A DNA stretch of 28,491 nt from Tubiluchus corallicola (taxonomy: Eukaryota; Priapulida; Priapulimorpha; Priapulimorphida; Tubiluchidae): positions 250,001 through 278,491 of the forward strand of contig JAQGDQ010000314.1 of the NCBI GenBank assembly GCA_030141605.1, read 5' to 3'. Position numbers and translations under genes: made by a program. This document shows, piece after piece, positions 1-12,000 of the stretch. The notes under the pieces were generated by a model. It was not told the origin of the DNA, ran no database searches, and worked only from the letters and a program-made list of their open reading frames with translations. How positions within the stretch are numbered: the stretch's first letter is position 1; each line of letters begins with the position of its first letter.

Positions 1-2234
1 TATCAAGTTACAGGCCTTTTTCAAACCAATATTACATTCAATATGGAGTTCCCTAGTATCACATGACTTTTTGTAACAGCGGTACCTCTAAATCGATTAG
101 TATTCATGCCGATATTCGTGTTCATCTAATCACCGAAGCAAAATATTTCTCCTTCAAATTCATTCTACCGGTGGTCTCACCTTGACCACTTTTTATCAAT
201 CGATAATTGCCGTGATCGGACGACAACGTAACATCGGCTTGCCGCCCTGACAAGGAGCAGCATTCAAACGATTGATGGACAAAGTGAAATCTTTATTTTC
301 GTCTTTTGGGTGGGTTTATTGATTTTCGATTTAGGGCAGGTGGGAAGAGGATTTTTTGTGAGAATCGCGTGAGTAGCCGGGATTAGAGCAGGTTGTTTTA
401 ACAGATTGGTTTAAAAAAGTTTTAGTTCTGCATGATTCATTTTTATCTGTAGTTGTGCCGGCAATGAAGCTGTGTCCGCTGAGGAGAAATATTGGTGAAA
501 AGTAGAGAACGCTATTGTCTTTAAGATTTCCGTTTTTTTAGATTCACGAAGAGCTTTCTAATTTTTTAAAGCCGTTAAATGTTTAATAATAAAGCTACGA
601 AAAATGAAAATTAGCTGCCGGTAAACAATTGAAATGAATATAGAAATAACGGGAAGAGAACGTAAACGTACGCATGCTATAAAGTGTTACAGTCACAGTA
701 CTTTACTGATGTGTACTAATTTAAAGCAAAAGCGTTGGTGAATTGACAACAATGTTTACGTACTTAATTAATTACAAATAAACAAAACAATAACATGCGT
801 CGCTATTAAGAGAGAAGTACATGTCGCGTCTTAGTTTCTGTTTTGAAGTCTAACCGCTAGACTAATTATTACTTCTTTGTTGAATAATTTGCGCCAGCCA
901 GACTTAGAACTTTGTTTGTTTCTGCTTTAAAAGTGTTTTAAACCGACATACGTCGTTTGAAAATATTGAAATATTAGACCTATAGCAAAACTTCCTGGAA
1001 TGAAGCAATGTTATGCTTGTAGCTTAAGACAAGCCAGGTTCCTCCCGTAAGATATCATTATTCATTTATTCATTGCTGCTTTGTTGTTTGTAATCTAAGG
1101 AATTCAGCAGCTTTAAATGGGCGAAGGCTTCCAAACCATTACACAATTACCTCAAATTAACTTTTCCGTAGGTGTGAACAGACGGTGGATACAAAGAACA
1201 TTTGTGCACACCCAAGAGTTCTAGCCACCCAGCAGAATTAAACGAAAAAAATGCATTTACTTCTATCTTTAATAAACAAATGCGGTGCTAATATGGCGCC
1301 CTGGGGAAGACCAGATTACAGTTGTTGTGTGTGCAGTGTTTGTGTCAAGATTAGATGCGCCCCTTATAGGTTATTATAAAGGCGTTTGGTCGTGTTTATC
1401 CTACTAGAATAACCATTTTGGTAATCTTTCGTGCGGATCTAACTCCCTATGATCAGCGCGGCACAGGTGAAAGAACACTGCATTGTCCTCCTGGGGGGAT
1501 TTGTTATGTTAACTTCGCTAAACCTATTAAAACCTGGCGAGATTTTACATCGAGGTTTTGAAAATGGTGGCCGTGAGCAGATAGCCGGCGAGATAAGCCA
1601 TGTTGACGTAAACATTGAAAAGTACTCAAAAAGAGTTGGCCAGCTGTGCCCGGGATGCTGGTATGATAGTAAGAAAGGAAAATTAAAAGAAACTAACAGA
1701 ATAAAGGATCCAAAAAAGCGAGAAGATGGGCTGAAAAGCAAACGAAAACGATCTTCGGAAAGTGCTGCGTAATGCAAACAATAAAAAAGAAAAACGTATC
1801 GTAACTGTATGTGTATCAAGAAATATCAACACAGCTTATTAATTACTACGACGTATAAAGAGTTTTTTAATGACAACATCAATCTCAAAATACACTAATA
1901 ACTGGTCGGATCCTAAAGCTTCGTCAAGCAGAGCAAAAATGCTTAAGGCCGGGTTTTACGAGTATTTCAACTTTTTATATTGATAATGAATAAAAACTGT
2001 ATACACCTTTTATTCACCTATCACAAAACTAGACGTGACGAGACTGGAAGTATAGTAATAAAGTTTACACAAAAACACTATAAATATTATACAATCATTC
2101 ATGATTATTGTGTTTTAGATAGCATAAAGGATATAAATCGAATGGAGTGCAAACGCTATTTTTATTGTAACGATATGTAAATACTCTTTGTAGATGCTAC
2201 AATTAAACAACTATTCATGTTTAATGTATTTCAG
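1..2234 (+). other. Presumed last intron of the Wnt gene (no exon recognised)
   Basis: This stretch lies immediately upstream of the Wnt terminal exon and ends in an acceptor (TGTATTTCAG at 2225-2234), so it is best read as intron. I searched for the preceding Wnt exon (the conserved region rich in Asn, His and Arg that comes before the CKCHG motif) and did not find it, so that exon probably lies left of the window. Around 1439-1819 both strands are open for about 110-125 codons, but neither translation resembles a known family. Nothing else is recognisable. Confidence 0.6.
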
Positions 2235-2720
2235 ATGGTAAAAGATACAATGGGGACAGAGTGCAAATGCCATGGCGTGTCTGGTTCTTGCACAATGAAA
2301 ACATGCTGGACAACTCTTGCTCCTTTCCGTCGAATAGGGGCCATCCTCAAAGATAAATACAACAAGGGCCGCCGGGTCGTGGTCCACACGGAGCGACGGA
2401 CCCGGTACGCCGGGCTTACCCTGAAGCTCCGCCGGTCGCGAAGACCCAACAAGAAGCCGCGGCGGAGGGATCTCGTCTACATTGACAAGAGTCCTAATTA
2501 CTGCGAAGGGGACTTAGAAAAAGGCTCGTTGGGCACGACTGGCAGGGTGTGTAACAGGACATCTAAGGGTCCTGACGGGTGTGACTTATTGTGCTGCGGG
2601 AGAGGTTATAATACCCACCAATACACAAAAATTTGGCAATGTAACTGTAAATTTATTTGGTGTTGTTACGTGAATTGTAACGAATGTAGTCAGCGGACTG
2701 AGGAGTATACGTGTAAATAG
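2235..2720 (+). CDS. WNT7: Wnt ligand, terminal coding exon (Wnt7 subfamily)
   Basis: This exon encodes the C-terminal 161 residues of a secreted, lipid-modified, cysteine-rich Wnt signalling protein that binds Frizzled receptors. It opens after the acceptor TTTCAG at 2231-2234, in phase 0, and ends at TAG 2718-2720. In exon numbering, [17 protein letters not shown] (residues 9-25) is the hallmark motif, and Ser16 corresponds to the palmitoleoylated serine known in the family. [26 protein letters not shown] (with a potential N-glycosylation Asn) and [20 protein letters not shown] follow. The end is the Cys-rich [14 protein letters not shown] and a final CK before the stop, a typical Wnt C-terminus. 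The [16 protein letters not shown] block is most like Wnt7; FIWCCYV also recalls Wnt16. An Arg/Lys-rich stretch (about residues 69-86) sits in the linker. The exon is visibly GC-richer than its surroundings. The Wnt call is very secure. The Wnt7 call is good and is supported by the ATXN10 neighbour. Confidence 0.93.
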   Translation: MVKDTMGTECKCHGVSGSCTMKTCWTTLAPFRRIGAILKDKYNKGRRVVVHTERRTRYAGLTLKLRRSRRPNKKPRRRDLVYIDKSPNYCEGDLEKGSLGTTGRVCNRTSKGPDGCDLLCCGRGYNTHQYTKIWQCNCKFIWCCYVNCNECSQRTEEYTCK

Positions 2721-5218
2721 TGAACACAGATGAACAAAAGTGAACAATGAAATTGAACAAATAGCCTCAGTCATGCAAACAATGCGAAAGCAAAAAAAAT
2801 CGGGCGAGATACTGTTGACATTTATATATATATAGTGCCCGGAGGCAAAATAGGTGCTGTAAATAATGAATTATTGAAGTTTGTCTCAGGATTGACAAGC
2901 TTCGTTTGCTTGTCACGTGACGTGGCGACGTAGATCGATGTACTTAGATACCGAAAGACTATTTCCACTAAACAGCCTGGATACTTTGGGAATTCAATGT
3001 AACACCATTAATTTATAAAGTGAACGCTGCGAAAGAGTTAATTGCAGTTAAACATGTTCATGGGAATGTTTCAGAATCCTGCGCCATGACAACTAAGCTT
3101 ACTTATTTATTAAACTAATAAAAGCAGGGCTGCTAGGTTAAAAATAGTTCTCAAAGACTATTAATTAAATTATTTTTAACAAGTGTTTTATAAAATCTTT
3201 GATTTTAAACCTTAACCGGTCTTCATTTTTCAGTATTTTAAAACTTTTAAAAAGCTTTAAACTTTTGAAACATTGACACGTTCGATAAATAAGTGCATCA
3301 TGATGTTTTGATAGATAGTGTGAATAGATCATTTTATGTCATCATATTTTTGAGATTGTGGTTTTCCTACCATTGCATACATTTGTTTTTCATCTTCTGT
3401 CCCCCCGTCCCTGGAGACCAAAATAAGGATTACAACTGACATTAAATTATAGTAGCAGCATTTATTCGGAAGACATAAATTTTAAAAAGGATTATGTCAA
3501 TTTGTAGTAGCTGTACAGATCATAAGCGTAAAATTCAGCAAAATTTTCTCAACTTCGTTAAGCAAATATACAAATCAACAAATTCTTATGCCTAAAATGC
3601 ATAAATTAATTTAATGCGTTGTTGATTTAATTTAAAGCTGTGATGATTTACTTTTGTACTCGCTTTTGCTAACTTATTATCTAACTAAGTAAATAAACTT
3701 TTAATTTATTAACTTGTGAATTACATTTTTCCTAAAGCTTGTTAAGTTATTTGTACCTGGCAAGTCAAGATCTTTTAACCCTACAAAACTGACGGGAATA
3801 ATGGATTTATCAACAATATGTTGTTTATATTACATAAAGCAATCTCGTAAATATTTTGAAATTAACATTTAATCATTTTAAAATCCTAGGTTTTAGTTTA
3901 GGCTTGCCAGAGCAGTGTGAGTCAGTGAATAAACAGAATAAATTTGACTAAAAACAACAAAATCAAAAGTTGTAATTCGTCGGGCAGGCAAACATAAAGA
4001 ACTCACCTTACTGGATGAGACTCGCGTTTCTGTCAAATAGTTGGTTGGTGATGACCTTGAGTGGACTGCTCAAAGTCAAAAGTAAAAGCAATAGGCTTTC
4101 AGTAATGCACTACATGCACCTTACATGGAAATACCATAATTTTTATAACATCTCTGCAGCCAAGTGCTAGTCTTTGGGACTTTAGGTTGATCGTTTTTCA
4201 CACCAAAACCGCAAGTATCGACAACTTATAAATCAGAGAAATTATCATTTTGGCAGGAACAGTGACAGCAAACCTACTCGTGGATGTTACAATAAGCAAA
4301 GGCACCAAAAGGTGTAGATCCAGTGTTCATCAAGTCCATTATTGAAACTATTCATGCTCTGAGCTGAAACCAATAGCGCTTGCACAGTTTCAGCACGCGA
4401 TTTCCAAAAAAACAAACGAATTTTCTGTGCTCCAATGGATCTGCTTTTGGTTAACTTGAAAAAATGATCCCATGTGGCAGGCCATTGAACATCCCCAGCC
4501 CTTTAGGACTTAAACAGTAATGGAGGGATAGAAGCATCATAATACATAGGTCCATTTGATAATGGATCTTCAGTCTTTTCTTTAAATTATTTCTATACGA
4601 AGTGCTTTTATTACTAAAGTCCATGTCACCTCTCAGCTAGAACCCTAGAACTATACCTTGCTTGTAGCCATGCTTATTAGTCGGTTAAAATAAGTTGTTA
4701 ATTGGCTTATTGTAAGCAGTGTATGCACTTACGAAACTCACTGTATGATATGCTTTGTCGTTTTTTAATTTGAGTACAACTTTAGTGACTTTGAGTTTTG
4801 CTTTTGCTAATGAAAACACTTACAAGGACGTAAACGGTGTTATTAAAGTATGAAAACGCTTAAAATGCTGCTTTACAAACCTTACAAACACCCAGAGTTT
4901 GCAGAACAGCTATAATGAAATGCTTTCGTTAAATGTTTCAATAACAGACGAAAAAAATGACTTAAACACAGATTTACTGTAGTTTTTACAAAAATGATCA
5001 AAAACTTGATTTTATTTAAAATCTACCACATAATTTTCTAGGACTTTTATCCCTGTTAGGTCGTCGTCATCTGTGAACAACTTAAAATTAAAATGTAAAC
5101 ACACGAGATTAAAATAATTTGCATAATAACTCACAATCTATCACCATAATTAAAACTTCACATTTGGCAGAACATTCATTGTGAATAAATCAATATAAAC
5201 TATGAAATAAAATAACCC
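2721..5218. other. Wnt 3' UTR and intergenic DNA
   Basis: AT-rich sequence with stops in all frames. The first part is probably the Wnt 3' UTR. I see no coding exon, RNA gene or mobile element in the rest. Confidence 0.6.
3117..3122 (+). promoter_or_regulatory. Candidate polyadenylation signal for the Wnt transcript
   Basis: AATAAA occurs about 400 nt after the Wnt stop codon. A second AATAAA lies at 3692-3697. In AT-rich DNA the motif is common, so which one is used cannot be decided from sequence alone. Confidence 0.35.
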
Positions 5219-5228
5219 TATATATATG

Positions 5229-5285
<57 letters not shown>
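5219..5285. repeat. Compound (CA)n/(TA)n microsatellite
   Basis: A short TA run is followed by about nine CA units (5229-5246) and then an uninterrupted TA run to 5285. It directly precedes the foldback at 5299. Confidence 0.95.
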
Positions 5286-5287
<2 letters not shown>

Positions 5288-5298
5288 TTAATATCCTT

Positions 5299-5419
5299 GT
5301 GAGTTGAAGCGTGTCATTATTATGTAGTTAAAACATCATGAAATGGAATTGAGTTATATCTGAACTCGATTCTATTTTATGATGTTCTAACAACATAACG
5401 ATGACAAGCTTCAACTCAC
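5299..5419 (+). repeat. 121-bp foldback (MITE-like or hairpin RNA)
   Basis: Two 57-bp arms, 5299-5355 and 5363-5419, are reverse complements with no gaps and eight mismatches, separated by a 7-nt loop. The outer 12 bp (GTGAGTTGAAGC) pair perfectly. Four of the eight mismatches become G-U wobbles if the + strand is transcribed, but A-C mismatches on the - strand. No clear target-site duplication is visible outside the arms. It may be a small MITE or a hairpin-forming transcript; a conserved microRNA is not recognised. Confidence 0.85.
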
Positions 5420-6032
5420 GATAGTTGAAATGTCCCGGAAAATTATGCGAATGTTTTTAAATGAATTCATGTTCACGGTTAAAGCCCAATTTTATTAAAA
5501 ACTTGATTAAGTTGGCTATAGCTAATTATATGCAATATACACTTGATAGGCTTACATAAGTGTATTAATTATTGCAGATTTTACCAGAATATTGTAATTT
5601 TCGAATGTTTTTTTTACATATGACGTGTATATTACATTTTTTACCAGTGTATCAAAGTAATTTACAACAGCATTGTAAAATACTTGCAGCTTGCGATGCT
5701 CGTAAATGGGATAATTTATTGAAATATTTTCAACACGAAACCAAATTTCCAATTATCTTAAACAGCTAAGCTCGATTTTGATAAAATTAATTTCCAAAGG
5801 TTCCCCCAAAAGATTTTGTAGTAAACAATTAGTTTGCGTCACTCCAACGTATTTTCTATCAGTTTCCTATTGAGGAAAGTTCTCATACAAGTATTTTTTA
5901 CTAAACCACGTGTTTTATTGAGTATTTGATGTTATGTACATATCTGACGAGAAAAGAAAATGTATTTAATAATTATTGTCACAAAAACTGTTTAGTTGAA
6001 GTTTATTTTAAAAATTCATTACGCTGGCATAT
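5420..6032. other. Intergenic, nothing recognised
   Basis: AT-rich DNA with only short overlapping open stretches on both strands near 5552-5769. These have low-complexity AT-driven translations and no family resemblance. Confidence 0.6.
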
Positions 6033-6181
6033 GAGAGAGAAAGAGAGAGAAGGAGGGAGGGAAGAAGAGAGAGAGAGAGAGGGGGGGAGAGGGAAGAAGT
6101 GAGAGAGATGGAAGAGGAAGAGACAGAGAGAGGGAGGGAGAGAGGGAAGAAGTGAGAGAGATGGAAGAGGAAGAGAGAGAA

Positions 6182-6212
<31 letters not shown>

Positions 6213-6263
6213 GGGAGGGAGGGAGGGAGGGAGGGAAGAAGTGAGAGAGAGAGAGAGATGGAA

Positions 6264-6320
<57 letters not shown>

Positions 6321-6368
6321 GGGGAGAGGGAAGGAGGGAGGGAAGAAGAGAGAGAGAGATGGAAGAGG

Positions 6369-6406
<38 letters not shown>

Positions 6407-6446
6407 TGGAAGAGGAAGAGAGAGAGGGGGAGAAAGGGGAGGAGAG
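6033..6446 (+). repeat. Long purine (GA/GGA) tract
   Basis: About 414 bases are almost entirely A and G on the + strand. They are built from GA dinucleotides, GGGA and GAAA units, and a recurring segment containing GAAGTGAGAGAGATGGAAGA. The few T residues fall in the ATGG and GTGAG parts of that segment. Long open frames arise on both strands only because purine-only or pyrimidine-only codons contain few stops; the translations are Arg/Glu or Ser/Leu/Pro monotony and are not genes. Confidence 0.95.
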
Positions 6447-8361
6447 TATGAAAGGCTCCATTAAAGATAAAGCTTCGTTTTGAAAGCAGCAAATAATTTG
6501 ATAGACAGCTGTCACTTGGTCCACAAGCCAGCAGCTGTTATTCTCCCGTAAAAGCTGACGCACATTATGTGGGGTGTGAAATCAAGGAGGCGCACCTCTT
6601 CACTAAACGATTTTGAAAATTCCTTTGAATCTGCAATAACACAGCCTCTTCACAGACTTTAGACCCAAATCCGGACACTCGAGTCGATGAAATCCGGAAA
6701 ATAAACACTTATCCACGAGGTACAGTCCCACACTAGCTGGTGCGAGTTTAGTTTCTAAACTGTCAACATTTCTGGTCGAGTTGGTAGGACAGATACATGC
6801 GCCATTTATTTTAAACATGATTTAGATGTGAAACATGTACGAAAAAAATTAAAAAGAGTGTAGTAAAATAGCTCTCTCAAACAGGCAATTCAAAGCGATG
6901 TTAGCTTTTGTAAAGTTCTATATGAATGGCAGGGTAGGACGCTAGAGATGTTGAAATAAAACTGTAAATATATGTATGTGCAGTGACCAATAAAACACTT
7001 GGCGCAAAACGGTATGTAGAGATGCGCTTACAAGTTGCAAAGTTGTGATGCCATTCACAAAATAATGGTTAATATTGGCTCAACTTTGTTGAATTAGCAA
7101 GATCTCTAATGCACCTTAATTCTTGCAACCGACTTACAAAAAATGTGAACTCCCCTTAAATTTTCCTTTTTCCCCTCACCTCTCTGACTTTTGTTTCTGC
7201 AACTCCTTTGTTCTCTTTGTCTCTCTCTCTCTCTTTCTCCTTCTCTCTCTCTCTCTCCTTTTCTCCTCTCTTACCTACACTAGAACACATTCCCGTAACT
7301 CTGCTTGAGGTCACTATATGCACATGCAAGTTCACAACCCAGCAGAAAGCCTGACCACCAAAAAATCAACTGTTATATTTCCAATTCACATCAATCACTC
7401 AAAACTGACATGTGACACACAATTATGTTTAGATCTGTCACCAAAACATACAGACACTCCACCTTGGTTGTCGTTTGTAGACTGGCCTCAGCCAGCATTA
7501 GTAAACTCTGGTAAACAAATTCACGGTAGACTGTAGAAAATACGGAGACGTCATTAAACCATTCAGACAAGAAACCTTCAAATGCATCCACTATTTGAAG
7601 AACAACAGCCTATTTCTACCAGAAACAATTCGAGTGGCAGTAGCGTTCATCGTCAAATTATACAACATATATAACATATATCGATTATTTTAATTACTTT
7701 ATATCAAAATTAATACTCAATGTTTTATAATATTAATATAATTAATTTTTACATTACACTATGCTACACCACACTACATAGGACTACACACTAGACTACT
7801 TTATACAATGATAAATCACTACATATTACACTGATCTTTTGCATTCTTATTATTGTGAGATAGAGTTTTGGTTATTTTAACTTCTGCTATTGCTAAGGCA
7901 ACTTTGGAATTCATGCACCTTAAATTTTTCTTTTTGCAAAATTTGCACATTGCAATGTTAAAACAGAGGAAACAGCTTCTAATGGGCTTTCAGCTATTTG
8001 TCATTTGTTTTGTCTTTTCTCAATGTGAAGTTTGAGTAATGTGCATCCATGTAAGTGGCCATTATAGTAATTTAGTTTTAATGTTGCTATAATGCTGCTT
8101 TTGGTGAGTGATAAATATTATTGGTGTTATAATGTATGAATTAAACATATTAATATCATAGTTTATGAATCAATAATTACTAATCTACTACTCAGTGTTT
8201 TACCAGGTAATCAAACATTTTTTATAATTATTTTTGAACATTAATTTTTAATATTCCATTACATATTTTATGAAAAATGATGTACAGTTACTTGAGTCAA
8301 GAAACATCATCAGCATACACCTTTATATAAGCTACAAAATAACAACAATAACTTTTTTGAA
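6447..8361. other. Intergenic between the convergent Wnt and ATXN10 genes
   Basis: No recognisable gene. Short unassigned open frames exist at 6603-6818 (-) and 7318-7536 (+) without family resemblance. The part after about 7640 is very AT-rich. Confidence 0.55.
7220..7272. repeat. Pyrimidine (CT) tract
   Basis: A run of CT dinucleotides with CTTT and TCC interruptions. It has the opposite strand polarity to the purine tract at 6033-6446. Confidence 0.9.
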
Positions 8362-8367
8362 TTTATT
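8362..8367 (-). promoter_or_regulatory. Candidate ATXN10 polyadenylation signal
   Basis: TTTATT on the + strand reads AATAAA on the - strand, about 520 nt downstream of the ATXN10 stop codon. No canonical signal was seen closer to the stop. The assignment is tentative because the motif is frequent in AT-rich DNA. Confidence 0.3.
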
Positions 8368-8888
8368 CTGTATTTTGTCATTTGTTTCAGTATATCATAA
8401 ACCAGGTTTTTGAAATAAAACCATTTTTTAGCATGTTTGTCCTTTAGCATTTAAGTTTACAACTAAAATGTGGAAGAAAAACATTCATCAACATGGAGTG
8501 GTTAATGTTACACGATCTTAATCATTATGCTGACATAATGCTGTCAGGCGTTAGGTGACAAGATATCAACATTCACCACATTACAATTACAAGAGTTACC
8601 TTTGCATTAGAACACATCTTTGTTTTGTGAACAAAAACACACATTTAGTAAAAAATATATAAATATTACATGACCTATAAGTTGCATTTTCCAACAAACA
8701 ATGATAGACATGTAAACGTTTTGCACCAAACAATGGTGCCATATTAATATCTTTACAAAATATTAATTTTAAATTATAGTTCTTTACATTATCATCTTGA
8801 AACATAATTGCTGACAGAACATTCACCTTGCTTTGTGTAAATACGGTGTCTTTACTCAAAATTTGTTACAGGCTATCCAACTAGCCTG

Positions 8889-9052
8889 TTAGCTTTTGTC
8901 GGCAGCACCGCATTTTGACAAAGATATCCCTAATTCATTAAGCACAGTACTAGGAGCATTGCCTTGGTGATTCAGAGCTGCTATAAATGACTTATTTTCT
9001 GCATTTCCATCACACAGGTTTCGAATGGCAAATACACTCCATTGCAATATAA
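8889..9052 (-). CDS. ATXN10: ATXN10 terminal coding exon
   Basis: After an acceptor ending CTGAAG the exon gives 2 nt of a split Phe codon and then ILQWSVFAIRNLCDGNAEN, followed by a Gly/Ser-containing tail and the stop TAA at 8889-8891. This is the end of the ataxin-10 domain, where Trp-x-x-x-AIRNL is characteristic. The frame is closed by a TAA just upstream of the acceptor, which fixes the exon start. Confidence 0.9.
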
Positions 9053-12000
9053 CTTCAGCGCATTAAGGAATAAAAACTGTATTCAAAATTGCTAAAGCCA
9101 TGTGCCGAAACAAAGGCCAAATACACTGTCATAACTAACATGTATATTGACCATTAGCTGTATTTTAATATCACATAAGAAGGCACAAACTGAACGAACG
9201 TATATAAATTAAAAATAACAAATAACAATTGAAAAAAGCAAAGTTTTCAAAATATAGAAAATGCTTTGCTTGACACTCAAAAAAACAGCATTAGCAAACC
9301 ACAAAAAATGGAGTCAACACACATCACGACACACACATCTCATTACAGGCATACATCACATAGATGTACAAAGGCGCACACCACACAGATGAACAGAAAG
9401 CTCATCGTGTTTTTTTCTAGGACACCATTCATCAAACAAAATTTGTTCATTTTCCCAGTAGCAAAGTGAGGGGTTTGGCAGCCCTGTACAGTAGGCAAAT
9501 TGGCCACCACTTCCTTAAAAGTAACATGACTTCGACAGACAATAAAAAAACAAATTTAGTAATTTTTTGTTACAAAATTTAATTGATTTCTAACCTTCAA
9601 ATTGCGAAGTCCTTATAATCTCTGTTGTGGAGATCCACTAGAATGTTCTATAGTATAGTAGAACCAATCTTCCTACCTTATAGAAGCAGTTGAAGTTTCG
9701 AGAACTTTCTATACGCGATGTGGTAGTTTCTAGATTGTTGATTGCAATGATATATAAGGCGGAGCTGGCCGCTCAAGTTTAATCTCGTATTCTCAGATTA
9801 ATCTCAGATTCTCGCTTCCAGATTATCACTTGATTATACATATTCTGCGTTCCTTCATACTTATGTGTTGTAGAATTCTCGCATAACAAACTAGTTTAAT
9901 TTAACGACGTGTTTTCTGGTTTTCTCAACGAGCCGTCCGAGAGAAACATAACACAACAATCTCTTCAACATCAAGTGATTCGGTACATTCTCTTTGAAAG
10001 GAAAGAATGCTAAGTTAGTGAGTCTATGATTGCTCATAGGTGAGCAAAGATGATTCTTTATTATTTAAATTTAAATTTAGAAAAACTTTGCTTGCAGTTG
10101 ATCACGCTGACACCTTTTGTTAAAAATATTCTCAGCAATATCATCAAATTTCCCACTTAGTGGCAAAATTCAGCCATTTGGGAAAAAAGTCATCATCAAA
10201 AAAAATACCTCAAAATCGCTAGAAAGTAATAAAATTATAGTACTGGCCGTCCTGTGCAGTCTGCATACCCCATGCTACACCGCTGTATTTCTCAAAATTT
10301 TCACATAGCAGCCATATAACTAATATAACATCTGATACAACATCAACCAGCAAAAATTGCATTTTTTTAAAAAAATACTCTGTAAGTTTTAATAAATTAT
10401 TATTATCGGGAAACAAAAGTAAGAAACTAAAAGATACATGGATTTTTGTCATCAATATTACAGCAATCCAGAATAAGTGAGATTCCATCCATTTTTCTAA
10501 CCTGAAAACGCAAAAGAATTTTATTACATTGTTATTTATTAGCTAAAAACAAACCATGAACAAACAAAAAATTGAGGCCTACATTGGAATTTGAAAAACT
10601 AAAAACTGTGAAACCCGGCAGGTAGACAACTTTCAGTCATAAATTGAAAAAACAACTTGAATGGGTTTCCTAAATGCAGAGGAGAAGGAAATCCTCTAAT
10701 AAAAAGTTTTTGGCATACAATTTTACAATCACTGCATCCTACAAAGAGGCCTTGGTACGTCTTTTTCCTGACTAAGTAAAACTAAATGAACTTATGAGGC
10801 TAGTTATCAACTAATAACATTGTCTTTTCATTGGCACTTGTTGATTAGAAGATGTAATGCTGTATCTTTAAACAGGCAACTTTTGAAGCCAGTGCCAACC
10901 AACATTATGACAGCCAAAAAAACAAAAGCGTAAAAACTGAAATAAGTTTTATTCGCTGGAGGAACAATACCAACCGCTATTAAGTATCAATTACTCTTAA
11001 AGTAAAACTGGACCCAATGTTTAACTGTAGGTCAGCCTATTCTTTAAAATATTGAAAGGAAACATATTATTTTCTGCCTTACGTGAAAGAATTATTACCA
11101 CAAAAACACAATTTTGCATTTGCACCACTAGTTCTTCACTGTTACATGCATTTCGCCATTCGCTAGTTACATGGGCACGTGCCCACATTTCAGAAAGCAT
11201 AGCACTTCTTTATCTCTCAGTTCAGATGTGTTAGTTTGTGATGAACTGCACACATTTGACAGCTCATGCACAAGCACAGCAGTAAATCTGAAATCTGAGT
11301 TTTTATCTTAAAACTTGCCTAGTCTTAGTACAACAGACTGAATATCTTACAGTAGCACTGTACTTCAATTTTTGCTTTCGCAAACATGCGCAACATGCTC
11401 ATGGAATGTTTTTGATGTTGAAAATTATGTTGGTTTGTGATGTCATCACTAGTTGGGCTTGCCCGCCATTAATTAAGATTTTAATCTACTATTTATCTAT
11501 CAGAAATGCTTTTGCAGTATTACTGGTGTTAAAATGTATACTTTTACCGTACTTGAAAATTAGGTAGTACATGAAAAATCGTCCTGTCTTCTTTTAAGTC
11601 ACTTGACAAGAGTAACTAATAATAACTATAACAAATGGCTACCCACAAGGGTTGAAAAAGTAATGTTCTATAGCCAGTGAAAAGTGAAACATCACTACTT
11701 ATGTGAATTGCTGCATAACCTATGCAAACTACTGGCAGAATGATTTCCTGACATCATAATGCACGAGTGCAAACTCTCAAGCAAAAGCTACAAAATTCAA
11801 CTACGAGTCAAACATTTACAATGAGAACACGCATTGTGACGAGCAGGATAACGACAGCCATAAATATCACTGTCCCACCCTAGTTTGTGCTAAACGAGCA
11901 GCGAAAATAATTTAGAGAGCCATTAGAAAACAGGGGGTCGATCGGAACAAAATGTGAGCACTGTGAATGTGTACAGGTGTTGAAATTTATGTCCTCACTA

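Noticed and set aside
1439-1819. Overlapping frames on both strands, possible exon
   Set aside because: No family resemblance, no matching Wnt exon motif and no supporting splice phase.
6003-6563. Long overlapping frames on both strands over the GA tract
   Set aside because: They exist only because purine- or pyrimidine-only codons seldom make stops; translations are monotone Ser/Leu/Pro or Arg/Glu.
6603-6818. 71-codon frame on the - strand
   Set aside because: No recognisable domain, and it does not join to ATXN10 or Wnt in phase.
7318-7536. 72-codon frame on the + strand
   Set aside because: Low-information composition and no recognised family.
7578-7602. Short inverted repeat CTTCAAAT/ATTTGAAG
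   Set aside because: Only 8 bp in AT-rich DNA, without flanking duplication; likely chance.
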